Assembly: GCA_035906255.1 (NCBI GenBank)
Contig: JAMIFM010000010.1
Coordinates: 62,001 to 126,000, forward strand
Length of the DNA stretch: 64,000 nt
Reading direction: 5' to 3'
DNA from: SB11 sp035906255
GTDB lineage: Bacteria; Bacteroidota; Bacteroidia; UBA8524
A program made the position numbers and the translations under genes. The notes under the pieces were generated by a model. That model was given only the letters and a program-made list of their open reading frames with translations. It was not told the origin of the DNA and searched no databases. Below are positions 1 to 8,662 of this stretch, piece after piece; position 1 is the stretch's first letter, and every line of letters begins with the position of its first letter.

Positions 1-728
1 TAATGGGCACTTAAAGCAATAATACTGTCGGGGTTTTCAGTACCTTTTATAAAACCCAGCACGTTGTTGGTGGTATGGGGCTTTAGTTCGGCAGTTATAT
101 TCAGTTTTATCTTTTTAGCTTGGCGGTCAAAAACTTTATCTGCAATCATTATTTCAGGGGCAGTAACTTGCTCTGTCCCTACCGACCACATTAGCTTTTT
201 ATTCGTCAGACTGATAAATCCGGCCACTTTAAAAGGGTTTGTTTTCAGCAGCTTTAAACGCCCCATAGCCTCAGTACTAAAATTAGCAGGAAGTGTATCA
301 ATAATTACAAAAATTGAGGAAGCATCAGCTTGTAAAGCTTCCGCAAACGCTTTGTAGGCAATATCAGTTTCAAAAATAGTATGTGTGGCTACTATAGTCT
401 TGTAGGTGCCTTTTATTGTTGGGCATTCGGGGACTACCATATAGTCTTTTCCGGCCTTTAGTTTTTCACCGTCAACGGCTACTTCCATTTTTGACGGGAA
501 TGTATTTACCGTAAATGCAAAAGGTTGGTATTGTACTTCAAACCCTTTTAATTTTTTTAACTCCTTATAAATAAATTCGGCGGCTTTGCCGTCGCCGTTT
601 TTCACATACCCGCGTCCTTGGTAAGCGTCGCTGCATAAGGTATTGATAGTTTTGCGGGCATATTTAACATCTTGTGCTGATAATAAAGATGCACAAAGTA
701 AAACTGTGAAAAATATAAGAGTGCGCAT
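1..728 (-). CDS. M28-family zinc peptidase, N-terminal part (cut by window edge)
   Basis: Reading leftwards from an ATG at 728, the frame is open to the window edge. The product starts with a signal peptide (MRTLIFFTVLLCASLLSAQ), so it is exported. The middle resembles a protease-associated (PA) insert, and the last visible residues, NNVLGFIKGTENPDSIIALS followed by AHY, match the start of the M28 metal-binding core (usually ...GAHYDHLG), so the first zinc ligand His is just inside the window. Members are secreted or periplasmic aminopeptidases with two zinc ions. Only about 242 residues are present; the rest of the catalytic domain lies outside. Family assignment is from motif memory, with no second catalytic motif visible. 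Confidence 0.75.
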   Translation of the reverse strand, partial: MRTLIFFTVLLCASLLSAQDVKYARKTINTLCSDAYQGRGYVKNGDGKAAEFIYKELKKLKGFEVQYQPFAFTVNTFPSKMEVAVDGEKLKAGKDYMVVPECPTIKGTYKTIVATHTIFETDIAYKAFAEALQADASSIFVIIDTLPANFSTEAMGRLKLLKTNPFKVAGFISLTNKKLMWSVGTEQVTAPEIMIADKVFDRQAKKIKLNITAELKPHTTNNVLGFIKGTENPDSIIALSAH

Positions 729-837
729 AGTTAATGGGGGTTAGAAGCCATATTTAACAAGTCGTGCAGTAGAAACAAAAGTTCCACTGCACGGTATTAT
801 CAACGGGCAGAGTGATGCCCTTTATCTTTTAGTTGGG

Positions 838-1089
838 TTATGCAGTATGCACAGCCACCTCAAAATATTCCATTACGGGGTTGGCCAGCAATTTTTTGCA
901 AATAGTTTCGGCCTTTTCGCGGGCAGCAGTTTCGGTATCAGCATCAACTTCTAAAGTGATGCGTTTGCCCACGCGCACGTTATTAATTTCATTCATCCCC
1001 AAGCTGTGAATACCACCTGTTACGGCTTTACCTTGAGGGTCTAACAGGTTTTTGTGGGGCATTACATTTATTTCGGCTATATATTTCAT
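838..1089 (-). CDS. purS: Phosphoribosylformylglycinamidine synthase subunit PurS
   Basis: This 83-residue protein has the length and pattern of PurS: an N-terminal strand (YIAEINVMPHKNLLDPQGKA), then GGIHSLGMNEINNVRVGK and ITLEVDADTETAAREKAETI. PurS is the small subunit that bridges PurL and PurQ in the three-part FGAR amidotransferase of purine synthesis, which forms FGAM from FGAR, glutamine and ATP. It starts inside the stop of pssA (ATGA overlap at 1086-1089), so the two genes are translationally coupled. Neither purL nor purQ is in the window. The stop is followed by about 110 bases without a gene before the divergent peptidase start. Confidence 0.92.
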   Translation of the reverse strand: MKYIAEINVMPHKNLLDPQGKAVTGGIHSLGMNEINNVRVGKRITLEVDADTETAAREKAETICKKLLANPVMEYFEVAVHTA

Positions 1090-1841
1090 ACGTTCGATTT
1101 TTTGGCAAAATTTAATATTAGTGAAGTTAACACATACAGTGCTATAACAACAGGTATGGCTACAAATTTAAACAGCAGTATCAGTATGGCTGCGGCGGCT
1201 ACAAACAGATAGCGCACCTCGTTACCTTTAAACCCCCATTGCTTAAATTTAAGAGCAAACAAAGGCAGTGGCGATACCAGCATATAAGACAAAAACAAGC
1301 ATATACTGGCTACTGCCCATACATTTTTTATAATGCTGATAGGAAAGTATTGGGGTTGGTACTTGGCTATTAGGGCAAATGAAATAATGAACAATGCATT
1401 GGCAGGCGTGGGTACTCCGATAAAGGAGGTGCTTTGTCGGGTGTCGTTATTAAATACTGCCAGTCTAATGGCTGAAAATACCACCATAATAAAAGCAAAA
1501 ACCATTATTTGCTCCTCATAAAAAGAAACGTGCAAGTAGTTAGCACCTGTTTTTGCATGGTATAACGTGTTATAATAGCGTTTTAAATGTACAATAATAA
1601 AAGCCGGAGCTGCTCCAAAACTAACCACGTCAGCCAACGAGTCTAAATCTTTACCTATTACGTTGTTGCTTTTTAACAAGCGGGCTGCCATGCCGTCAAA
1701 AAAATCAAACACTGCCGATGCAATAATGCAAAATGCTGCTGCCGCCAGTTGCCCGTGAAATGACAGGTATATGGACACTAAACCCGAAAAGAGGTTAAGT
1801 GAAGTAATGACATTGGGGATATGGGTGCGTAAAAAATTCAA
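1086..1841 (-). CDS. pssA: CDP-diacylglycerol-serine O-phosphatidyltransferase
   Basis: This 251-residue integral membrane protein joins serine to CDP-diacylglycerol to give phosphatidylserine, the precursor of phosphatidylethanolamine. The CDP-alcohol phosphotransferase signature is complete: D46-x2-D49-G50-x2-A53-R54, G63, D67 and D71. The N-terminal RTHIPNVITSLNLFSG is typical of PssA. About seven or eight hydrophobic segments can be seen. The start is TTG at 1841: no in-frame ATG lies upstream, and a later start would cut the family's N-terminus. It overlaps purS by 4 bases. cdsA (7671) makes its substrate and psd (10011) uses its product; both are in this window but in other units. Confidence 0.93.
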   Translation of the reverse strand: MNFLRTHIPNVITSLNLFSGLVSIYLSFHGQLAAAAFCIIASAVFDFFDGMAARLLKSNNVIGKDLDSLADVVSFGAAPAFIIVHLKRYYNTLYHAKTGANYLHVSFYEEQIMVFAFIMVVFSAIRLAVFNNDTRQSTSFIGVPTPANALFIISFALIAKYQPQYFPISIIKNVWAVASICLFLSYMLVSPLPLFALKFKQWGFKGNEVRYLFVAAAAILILLFKFVAIPVVIALYVLTSLILNFAKKSNV

Positions 1842-1937
1842 CGCCGCAAATATAGTTTACAGATTGTCAACCCAAACTATTGTAACGCAGCTTTTATTCT
1901 TGTTTTATTCTGCAAATAATTGTAGTTTGGGTTTGTA

Positions 1938-4712
1938 ATGGGAGTTGCGGAGAAGAAAGAAAACAAACCTGTTAAACAGCGTATGCAAAATAAGGCAGAA
2001 GAGCCAATGGTGCTTGCAGGATATAGTGGAAATATTATCTCCCTAAGTCCTGCATTCTCGCAGCTTTCCCGATATACTGCCGAAAGTTTAAATACAAACG
2101 GCGGGCTTGAGAACTTATTTGAGAGTGAAGGCGTATATGCTGAAATTTTAGAGGCTCTGCAAAAAGGTAAAAACTGGGAAGGGCACACTATTATTTTAGA
2201 CGCGAAACAGGACGAGTTAGTAACGCGCATTAATGCCCAAGTACACCGCAACGGTGCATCAGAACCGCAGTTTGAGCTTACTTTTTTTGACATAACCCGC
2301 TCAAAGAAAAACGAGTTGGTTGAAACCCGCCTGTTAAAGGCCATTACCCGTTGTACAGAGATACTATTCAGCAACCCTGATTCCTCGCAAGGCATACCCG
2401 TAGTGCTTGAAACCATTGGGAAAGCATTGCAGGTACACCGCGCTTATATTTATAATGTAACCGAAGAAAAGGGAAGGGTAGTTGCCGAACGGATACACGA
2501 GTGGGTGCGCAAAACAGGATTTAACACTAACGAATTTGCGCAGCTTAAAACATTTAATTTTCAGGCGTTTTTTCCCATTTTAGAAATACTTAAAACCGGC
2601 AGTCAAGTATCCATTTCACCCCGTTCAAAATTTGATAAGCACGTATTAGATATCATATCTGCCCTTAATATTTATTCACTGCTCACCATTCCTATTTTTA
2701 TTGATAATCAGTTGTGGGGTTATATAGGTTTTGAAGACCTTGAAAATACCCGCGATTGGGGTAGAGCTGAGAAAAAGGCACTTAAATCATTAGCACACAA
2801 CATAGGTGCGTTGTTAAAAATAAATAATCTAACCGCTGAGTTGGTGAATAAAAACCGCCAGTTGGAGAATGCTATTGAAGGGGCAACGGATGGGCTTTGG
2901 GTGTGGGATATACTGAATAACGATGTTTATATATCGCCTCGGATGTTTGCCATTTTTGGGTATGCACCGGGTGAGTGGGGCGGTGATTTGTTGCCGATAA
3001 GAAATTTACTGAAAACAGAAGACACCGAACTGCTGGAAGAGCGGATAAAAACCGCCATTACAGCAAGGCAGCCTACACTTGATTTTGAAACTGTGGCCAA
3101 ACACAAAAAAGGCCGCTACGTGTGGGTGAAGGGTACAATAAACTTTGTATATGATACAAATGGAAATGTTATTCAACACAGCGGTTCGGCCAGCGATATT
3201 TCGACGGAGAAACTGTATGAGCTTAAAATAAAAAGGCAGGAAGAACACTACCAAAGGTTGGTAAACAGCTTGAAAGAAGTGGTGTTTGAAACCGACCGCA
3301 GCGGGCATATAACTTTCTTGAATAACTCTTGGAAGAATCTTACCGGAAAAAATATACGCGACAGCTTAGATAAAAAACTGGTTGATTTTGTTGCCAAACC
3401 CTATGTAGCAGGGCTTGAGCAGGCGTTTTCTCAATTACGGAGTAAGCAGATTGGCCCCGGCAGGATGGAGATACAGGTGATTAGCAACGGGGCATCTTAT
3501 TGGACGGAAATATGGTTACGGGGTTTATACGACTCTAACTATGAGTTAACGGGCATCACAGGCTCAATATTTGATATTAACAGTAAAAAACTGGCCGAAG
3601 ATCAGTTGCGTGAGAGTGAGGAACGGTACAGGCTTTTATCAGAAAATACAAAAGATATTATCTGTTTGCACGATGCAGAAAGCAGATACTTATACGTATC
3701 GCCTTCAATGCACGAAATGCTGGGATACCCCTCAAAGGCATTAATGGGCAGTTTTGCATGGCCTTGTGTGCATCCTGATGATTTAGCAGAAGTTAAAAAA
3801 GCGTTTAATCAGATTATTAAAGGCAAACAGCACGGTTTTGTTCGCTACCGTGTGAAACACCGCAAAGGGCATTATGTGTGGGTAGAAACGGTGGCGGGTT
3901 TGCAAGACCCTAACCACGATAAGGGAAAACCGTTGCTGATACAAACGGCTACCCGCGATATAAGCCAGCAAAAGAAAGCAGAAGAAGAAATAGTAAACGC
4001 CCTTGAGAAGGAACGCGATTTGGTGGAGTTGCGCACCAACCTTATCAATATGATTTCCCATGAATTTCGCACACCGCTTACCACTATAAAATCAAGCTCT
4101 GATTTGATGGTACGCTACTTACCCGGACTAAGAAAATCAGATGTTAAAGACCGTTTCAGCTTCCATTTTAAGAAGATTTTGGAACAGGTAAACAGAATTA
4201 ACGATTTAATATCAGGGGTGTTGTTGTTGGGGCGCATGGACAGCGGGAAAATACAATACCAGCCTGAGTTGGTTGATTTTGTTGTGTATATAAGCGATGT
4301 GATTGAGCGTTACAGCGAGTCACACCCCGAAGAAACAAGGAAACCCATTGTGAATTTTAAAGGCACACCGCGTGACGCTAAAATAGACCAAATGTTGGTT
4401 TCGCATATTTTGAATAACTTAATTTCAAATGCTCTTAAATATTCGGCGGGTAAGAAAAATCCCGAACTAAATATTAAATTTGAAAGAAAATTAGTTCAAA
4501 TTACAATAAAAGACTACGGTATAGGCATTGCCGAAAACGACTTGAAAAACCTGTTCCAATCGTTTTACAGAGGCAGCAATGCGCTCACCATTCCCGGTAC
4601 CGGCTTGGGCCTTGTGATTGTGAAACAGTTTGTTGAGATGCATGGGGGCACTATTGAGCTGGAAAGTAAACTAAACCGGGGCACTACTATTCAAATAACA
4701 TTACCTATATAA
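1938..4712 (+). CDS. Multi-PAS/GAF sensor histidine kinase
   Basis: This 924-residue kinase has no obvious membrane segment and is probably cytoplasmic. In order it has a PAS-like region (about 20-120), a GAF domain (about 130-290), three PAS domains (about 305-430, 440-555, 560-690; two show the YVWVKG/YVWVET PAC strand), a HisKA dimerisation domain with phospho-acceptor H708 in SHEFRTPL, and an HATPase domain with N box (LNNLISNALKYS), G1 (DYGIGIA), F box (LFQSFYRG) and G2 (GTGLGL). The response regulator follows 6 bases downstream, so the two form a cognate pair. The signal is unknown; several PAS modules usually mean small-molecule or redox input. Confidence 0.9.
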   Translation: MGVAEKKENKPVKQRMQNKAEEPMVLAGYSGNIISLSPAFSQLSRYTAESLNTNGGLENLFESEGVYAEILEALQKGKNWEGHTIILDAKQDELVTRINAQVHRNGASEPQFELTFFDITRSKKNELVETRLLKAITRCTEILFSNPDSSQGIPVVLETIGKALQVHRAYIYNVTEEKGRVVAERIHEWVRKTGFNTNEFAQLKTFNFQAFFPILEILKTGSQVSISPRSKFDKHVLDIISALNIYSLLTIPIFIDNQLWGYIGFEDLENTRDWGRAEKKALKSLAHNIGALLKINNLTAELVNKNRQLENAIEGATDGLWVWDILNNDVYISPRMFAIFGYAPGEWGGDLLPIRNLLKTEDTELLEERIKTAITARQPTLDFETVAKHKKGRYVWVKGTINFVYDTNGNVIQHSGSASDISTEKLYELKIKRQEEHYQRLVNSLKEVVFETDRSGHITFLNNSWKNLTGKNIRDSLDKKLVDFVAKPYVAGLEQAFSQLRSKQIGPGRMEIQVISNGASYWTEIWLRGLYDSNYELTGITGSIFDINSKKLAEDQLRESEERYRLLSENTKDIICLHDAESRYLYVSPSMHEMLGYPSKALMGSFAWPCVHPDDLAEVKKAFNQIIKGKQHGFVRYRVKHRKGHYVWVETVAGLQDPNHDKGKPLLIQTATRDISQQKKAEEEIVNALEKERDLVELRTNLINMISHEFRTPLTTIKSSSDLMVRYLPGLRKSDVKDRFSFHFKKILEQVNRINDLISGVLLLGRMDSGKIQYQPELVDFVVYISDVIERYSESHPEETRKPIVNFKGTPRDAKIDQMLVSHILNNLISNALKYSAGKKNPELNIKFERKLVQITIKDYGIGIAENDLKNLFQSFYRGSNALTIPGTGLGLVIVKQFVEMHGGTIELESKLNRGTTIQITLPI

Positions 4713-4718
4713 TATACT

Positions 4719-5504
4719 ATGAACAAGGTACTGATTGTAGAGGACGAACACGACATTCGCGAGAACATTGCAGAAATTTTTAAATTAAGTAAGTTTAAAG
4801 TTTATGAGGCCGCAAACGGAGAAGAAGGCCTTGAGTTAGCTGCTTCCGAACAACCTGATATTGTAGTATCAGACATTTTGATGCCTAAGATGGATGGTTT
4901 TGAGCTGCTTGAAAAACTTAAAAGCAATCCCCAAACCGAACATATCCCTGTAATACTGCTTACTGCCAAAACAATGATGGATAGCAAGCTAAAGGGATTA
5001 AAAATTGGTGCCGACGATTATATAACCAAACCTTTTAATGTGGATGAGTTGGTACTGCGTGCCACTAACCTTGTGCAAACCCGCAAGAAATTGCGCCGCA
5101 CACCCATTATTCCTGAGAAACTGAAAGTTGAAAGTAAGGACGACCTGTTTATCAAGAAGATATACAGCATAATGGAGAAGAACATTGATAAGTTCGACTT
5201 TTCAGTAGAGGATTTTGTGCGAGAAATGGGCTACAGCCGTAGCGCAGTGCAAAAAAAGATAAAAGCTATTACAGGCAAAACAGCTACCAACCTTGTGCGC
5301 GACTATCGCTTAGAGCGTGCAAAACAACTAATTGAGCAAGGCGCAGGTTTTCTTTCTGAAATTGCAAGCATGGTAGGTTTTAATAGTCTTTCATACTTCT
5401 CAAATTGCTACAAACAATACTTTGGAGTTAACCCTTCAGAGGTGAAAAAGAAATCAAAAGGCGGCGATGATGAGCATCAAAATGCCAGTTCAACATTGCT
5501 ATAA
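4719..5504 (+). CDS. Response regulator with AraC-type DNA-binding domain
   Basis: The 261-residue protein has a receiver domain (1-125) with acidic residues E8/D9/E10, phospho-acceptor D52 in SDILMPKMDG, switch T82 and K104 (YITKPF). A linker leads to a C-terminal helix-turn-helix pair of the AraC type (about 145-245; RLERAKQLIEQG and IASMVGFNSLSYFSNCYKQ are the second HTH). It should be phosphorylated by the kinase encoded 6 bases upstream and act as a transcription factor. This plain receiver-AraC layout echoes the C-terminal half of Bacteroidota hybrid two-component proteins. Its 3' end overlaps the convergent dusB gene by 28 bases. Confidence 0.92.
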   Translation: MNKVLIVEDEHDIRENIAEIFKLSKFKVYEAANGEEGLELAASEQPDIVVSDILMPKMDGFELLEKLKSNPQTEHIPVILLTAKTMMDSKLKGLKIGADDYITKPFNVDELVLRATNLVQTRKKLRRTPIIPEKLKVESKDDLFIKKIYSIMEKNIDKFDFSVEDFVREMGYSRSAVQKKIKAITGKTATNLVRDYRLERAKQLIEQGAGFLSEIASMVGFNSLSYFSNCYKQYFGVNPSEVKKKSKGGDDEHQNASSTLL

Positions 5505-6472
5505 GTACTCCGTACTTCTTCAAGTGTATTAACAATCTCGTCAACATCTTCTATACTCACCAGCGTAGTGCGGTAGTTTTTAAAGTTTTCAAACCCTTTA
5601 AAGTAATTGGTATAGTGGCGGCGCATTTCAAAAATGCCTGTTTTTTCGCCTTTCCACTCAATAGATTTTAGCAAGTGGGTTTTACAGGCATCCACGCGCT
5701 CATTTAGCGTAGGGGGAGCCAATGTTTCACCCGTTTGCATAAAGTGTTTCACCTCCCTGAAAATCCAAGGATTACCAATAGAGCCTCTGCCAATCATCAC
5801 CCCGTCAACCCCGTATTCGTTGCGCATTGCCAGTGCTTTTTCAGGGCTGTCAACATCACCGTTACCAAAAATAGGTATTTCAATGTTCGGGTTGTTTTTC
5901 ACCTGCCCAATCAGTGTCCAGTCGGCAGGGCCTTTATACAACTGTTTGCGGGTGCGTCCGTGTATGGTTAACGCAGCTATGCCTATATCTTGCAAGCGTT
6001 GTGCTACCTCTTCAATGTTTTTTGTAGTATCGTCCCAGCCCAAGCGGGTTTTCACAGTCACAGGCAAATGGGTAGCTTCAATTACCGCTTTGGTCATTTC
6101 CACCATTTTGGGTACGTCTTGCAGCAAAGCAGCACCCGCGCCCTTGCAGGCCACATTTTTCACGGGGCAGCCGTAGTTTATGTCAATCAGGTCAGGCTCT
6201 GCCTCAGTAGCAATTCTTGCTGCCTCGCGCATACTTTCTATATCACTGCCAAAAAGCTGTATCCCTATAGGGCGTTCGTATTCAAAAATATCCAGCTTTT
6301 GTTTGCTTTTTGCGGCATGGCGTATCAATCCCTCACTGCTTATAAACTCAGTGTACATAAGGTCGGCTCCGTTTTGTTTACACACATAACGGAACGGCGG
6401 GTCGCTCACATCCTCCATAGGCGCAAGCAGTATGGGAAAACTTCCCAATTCTATGTTTCTTATTTTTACCAA
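5477..6472 (-). CDS. dusB: tRNA-dihydrouridine synthase, DusB-like
   Basis: The 331-residue flavoprotein reduces particular uridines in tRNA to dihydrouridine with NADPH and FMN. Family landmarks are LLAPMEDVSDPPFR at the N-terminus, the catalytic-Cys motif NYGCPVKNVACKGAGAALL, VKTRLGWD, the HGRTRKQLYKGPADW segment and IPIFGNGDVDSPEKA plus GVDGVMIGRGSIGNPWIF for FMN binding. The only start that keeps the conserved N-terminus is TTG at 6472; a stop lies upstream in frame without an ATG between. A -7 box (TAACTTTG) on this strand lies at 6501-6508. It converges on the response regulator gene and overlaps it by 28 bases. Confidence 0.93.
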   Translation of the reverse strand: MVKIRNIELGSFPILLAPMEDVSDPPFRYVCKQNGADLMYTEFISSEGLIRHAAKSKQKLDIFEYERPIGIQLFGSDIESMREAARIATEAEPDLIDINYGCPVKNVACKGAGAALLQDVPKMVEMTKAVIEATHLPVTVKTRLGWDDTTKNIEEVAQRLQDIGIAALTIHGRTRKQLYKGPADWTLIGQVKNNPNIEIPIFGNGDVDSPEKALAMRNEYGVDGVMIGRGSIGNPWIFREVKHFMQTGETLAPPTLNERVDACKTHLLKSIEWKGEKTGIFEMRRHYTNYFKGFENFKNYRTTLVSIEDVDEIVNTLEEVRSTYSNVELAF

Positions 6473-6517
6473 CTTTTTCGGGCTAAAAGCAGTTAATTTG
6501 CAAAGTTACTGCTTTTG

Positions 6518-7465
6518 ATGGAAGAAAATACCCAACCCGCGTTGCCCCCAATAAATCCGGCTATTAAAGCCCTCTCGCACATTATCATCTTAATGGGCCT
6601 GTATTTCACCTTTGGGGTGTTGTTTAGTTTGCTTGGTACCTACTTAGGTGAGTTGATTACCGGTGTACCCGTAAAGTTAGATACCAATTTGATGCTGGCC
6701 GATTTGGCCGATGAGAATAAAAAACCGGCCTATAAAATATACTTTTTAGTATCGTCGCTGGGGGCGTTTGTGTTCACTGCTTTAGTATTTGCAGTAGTGT
6801 TTGCCCGTCAAAAACCAAAAGAGTATTTTGGCTACAAACGTATTTTCCCGCCTGCAAAACAATTTGCATTGGTAGCTATAATTGCTGTTGTTGCAGTTCC
6901 TATCATCTCATACATTGCATACCTTACCCGTCAGATAACGATGCCTGCCGAGTGGACCGATGCTATGAACCTGCAAAAGACCAACGATAGTATTGGAAAT
7001 GCCATTATCCGTGCCGATAACATTCCTGTATTGTTGTTTAACCTTTGTGTGATGGCCATAGCCCCTGCATTGGGAGAAGAACTGTTGTTTAGAGGGGCAT
7101 TTATGCAAACGTTTTACCGTTTGTTTGGCAACCGTATTCACTTAGCAGTATTTACCGTAGCTTTTTTGTTTTCAGCCGTGCATTTGCAGGTATATAACTT
7201 TTTGGCCATTATGATGATGGGTGTTTTGTTTGGTTACCTGTATTATTGGAGCGGTAATATTATGGTATCGGTATGGGCACACTTTTTTAATAATGCCTTA
7301 GCCGTATTATCAGGGTATTTATACACGTTAAACCCTTCGCAAGAAATTTATGCAACTGAGTATGAATTCGGATGGCAGATAGCGTTGGTTTGTATTGTGG
7401 TGTTTGTATTGGCTGTGATTGCATTTTATAAAGTTACAAGACCCTACCACGCAGAAGGCGAATAG
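6518..7465 (+). CDS. CPBP-family intramembrane metalloprotease
   Basis: The 315-residue membrane protein has about eight hydrophobic segments and the CPBP (CAAX protease/bacteriocin-processing, formerly Abi) motifs: E187-E188-x3-R192 in GEELLFRG, H222 in SAVHLQ and H255 in WAHFFNN. Members are glutamate-type intramembrane endopeptidases; bacterial substrates are mostly unknown. I start it at ATG 6518; a TTG directly before it would add one residue. It leads an operon with the DUF2007 gene (2-base gap) and cdsA (4-base overlap). Confidence 0.87.
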   Translation: MEENTQPALPPINPAIKALSHIIILMGLYFTFGVLFSLLGTYLGELITGVPVKLDTNLMLADLADENKKPAYKIYFLVSSLGAFVFTALVFAVVFARQKPKEYFGYKRIFPPAKQFALVAIIAVVAVPIISYIAYLTRQITMPAEWTDAMNLQKTNDSIGNAIIRADNIPVLLFNLCVMAIAPALGEELLFRGAFMQTFYRLFGNRIHLAVFTVAFLFSAVHLQVYNFLAIMMMGVLFGYLYYWSGNIMVSVWAHFFNNALAVLSGYLYTLNPSQEIYATEYEFGWQIALVCIVVFVLAVIAFYKVTRPYHAEGE

Positions 7466-7467
7466 GT

Positions 7468-7674
7468 ATGGAAAAAGATTGGGTGAAACTGGTATCATTG
7501 GGCAACAGGCAAAAAGCCGATATTTTGCTCACTTTGCTTGAAAGCGAAGGGATAAGTGCTGTTTTGCTTAACAAACAAGACTCTGTATATAATTTTGGTG
7601 AAGTAGAGCTATACTGCCACGGTAAAGATGCTTTAAGAGCATTAGAGATTATAGAATTTAATTTTCCGCTATGA
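7468..7674 (+). CDS. DUF2007-type small protein
   Basis: The 68-residue soluble protein shows the DUF2007 (putative signal-transducing) pattern: WVKLVSLGNRQKADILLTLL followed by ESEGISAVLLNKQDS and a final VELYCHGKDALRALEII. The fold is a small ferredoxin-like alpha/beta domain; the function is not established. It sits 2 bases behind the CPBP protease gene, and its last codons overlap the cdsA start (ATGA at 7671-7674), so it is co-translated with both. Confidence 0.8.
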   Translation: MEKDWVKLVSLGNRQKADILLTLLESEGISAVLLNKQDSVYNFGEVELYCHGKDALRALEIIEFNFPL

Positions 7675-8531
7675 GTAATTTTTGGCAACGTACCCTCACG
7701 GGGGCTGTTTTTGTGCTGGTGATGGTTGGGGGTATCTATTTGGGATTTACTTTTTGGCTGTTTTTGCTGATTGTAGCATTGGGTTTGTGGGAGTTTTATC
7801 GCATAATGCTTGGTGAAGGTAACCTAACTGCAAAAATTTACGGTAGTATTATTGGCGTTTTGGTTTACATAAGTTTAGCGTGGGTGTTTACCCGAAACTT
7901 ATTTCCGTTTTCAATACCGTTGTCAGGAAGGCCGGATAGCTTAGCCATGCTGCTGCCGGGTTTTATTGCAGTGTTGCTGATTGAGCTTTTCCGCAAGCAT
8001 CCCGACCCGATTAAAAATATTTCGACAGCCGTTTTTGGTTGGCTGTATGTAGCCATGCCTTTTGCATTGGGTTATATTATGGAGGCTGAGTCTAACAGTA
8101 CTATTCCTTTTTTGGTGGTGCTGTTTATACTAATATGGTGCAACGATACTTTTGCCTACCTAACAGGGCGGATGATAGGCCGCACTCCTTTATTTCAGCG
8201 TATATCACCAAAAAAAACCATCGAGGGTACATTGGGCGGTGCAATAGTTACCATGTTGGCTGCGTGGTTACTTAAAGACCATTTGCTATACCCGCTAAAT
8301 CACGGCGTAATTTTTCCGTTGGCAACGGGACTAACGGTTGCTATTATGGGGGTATTGGGTGATTTGGTGGAATCTAAATTTAAACGCCAGCTTCAAATTA
8401 AAGACAGCGGAAACATTTTACCCGGCCACGGAGGCATTTTAGACCGCTTCGATTCTTTTATTTTAGTACTTCCGTCAGTATATATGCTGCTTCAAATAGC
8501 AGGCTATGTTATCTTAAAGTGTGCTAAATAG
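7671..8531 (+). CDS. cdsA: Phosphatidate cytidylyltransferase
   Basis: The 286-residue polytopic membrane enzyme makes CDP-diacylglycerol from phosphatidic acid and CTP, the branch point for all phospholipids. The C-terminal CdsA signature is present: SKFKRQLQIKDSGNILPGHG, then GILDRFDS, which contains the metal-binding Asp residues. Some eight hydrophobic segments precede it. It starts within the stop of the DUF2007 gene, which suggests translational coupling. A 130-base gap with the gdh promoter follows. Confidence 0.94.
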   Translation: MSNFWQRTLTGAVFVLVMVGGIYLGFTFWLFLLIVALGLWEFYRIMLGEGNLTAKIYGSIIGVLVYISLAWVFTRNLFPFSIPLSGRPDSLAMLLPGFIAVLLIELFRKHPDPIKNISTAVFGWLYVAMPFALGYIMEAESNSTIPFLVVLFILIWCNDTFAYLTGRMIGRTPLFQRISPKKTIEGTLGGAIVTMLAAWLLKDHLLYPLNHGVIFPLATGLTVAIMGVLGDLVESKFKRQLQIKDSGNILPGHGGILDRFDSFILVLPSVYMLLQIAGYVILKCAK

Positions 8532-8607
8532 TTGACGTTTTTTGTCGCCTTACGGGCTATCAACATCCACACCAAAAACATTGGCTGAAAACTATTGTTG
8601 TTTATGC

Positions 8608-8637
8608 TTGCTTAACTTTCTATAAACAATAATTTTG
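8608..8637 (+). promoter_or_regulatory. Bacteroidota-type promoter for the glutamate dehydrogenase gene
   Basis: TTG at 8608-8610 and TAATTTTG at 8630-8637 are 19 bases apart, a close fit to the known Bacteroidota -33/-7 pattern (TTTG-N19-21-TAnnTTTG). Transcription would start near 8643, giving a leader of about 20 bases before ATG 8663. Confidence 0.65.
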
Positions 8638-8662
8638 CACCCTCAACTTTTAAGAATTTTGT

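Noticed and set aside
838..1841. purS-pssA overlap as a functional link between purine and lipid synthesis
   Set aside because: Co-transcription of unrelated housekeeping genes is common; nothing else supports a link.
5634..6496. Several + strand open frames over dusB
   Set aside because: They are antisense to a gene with complete family motifs.
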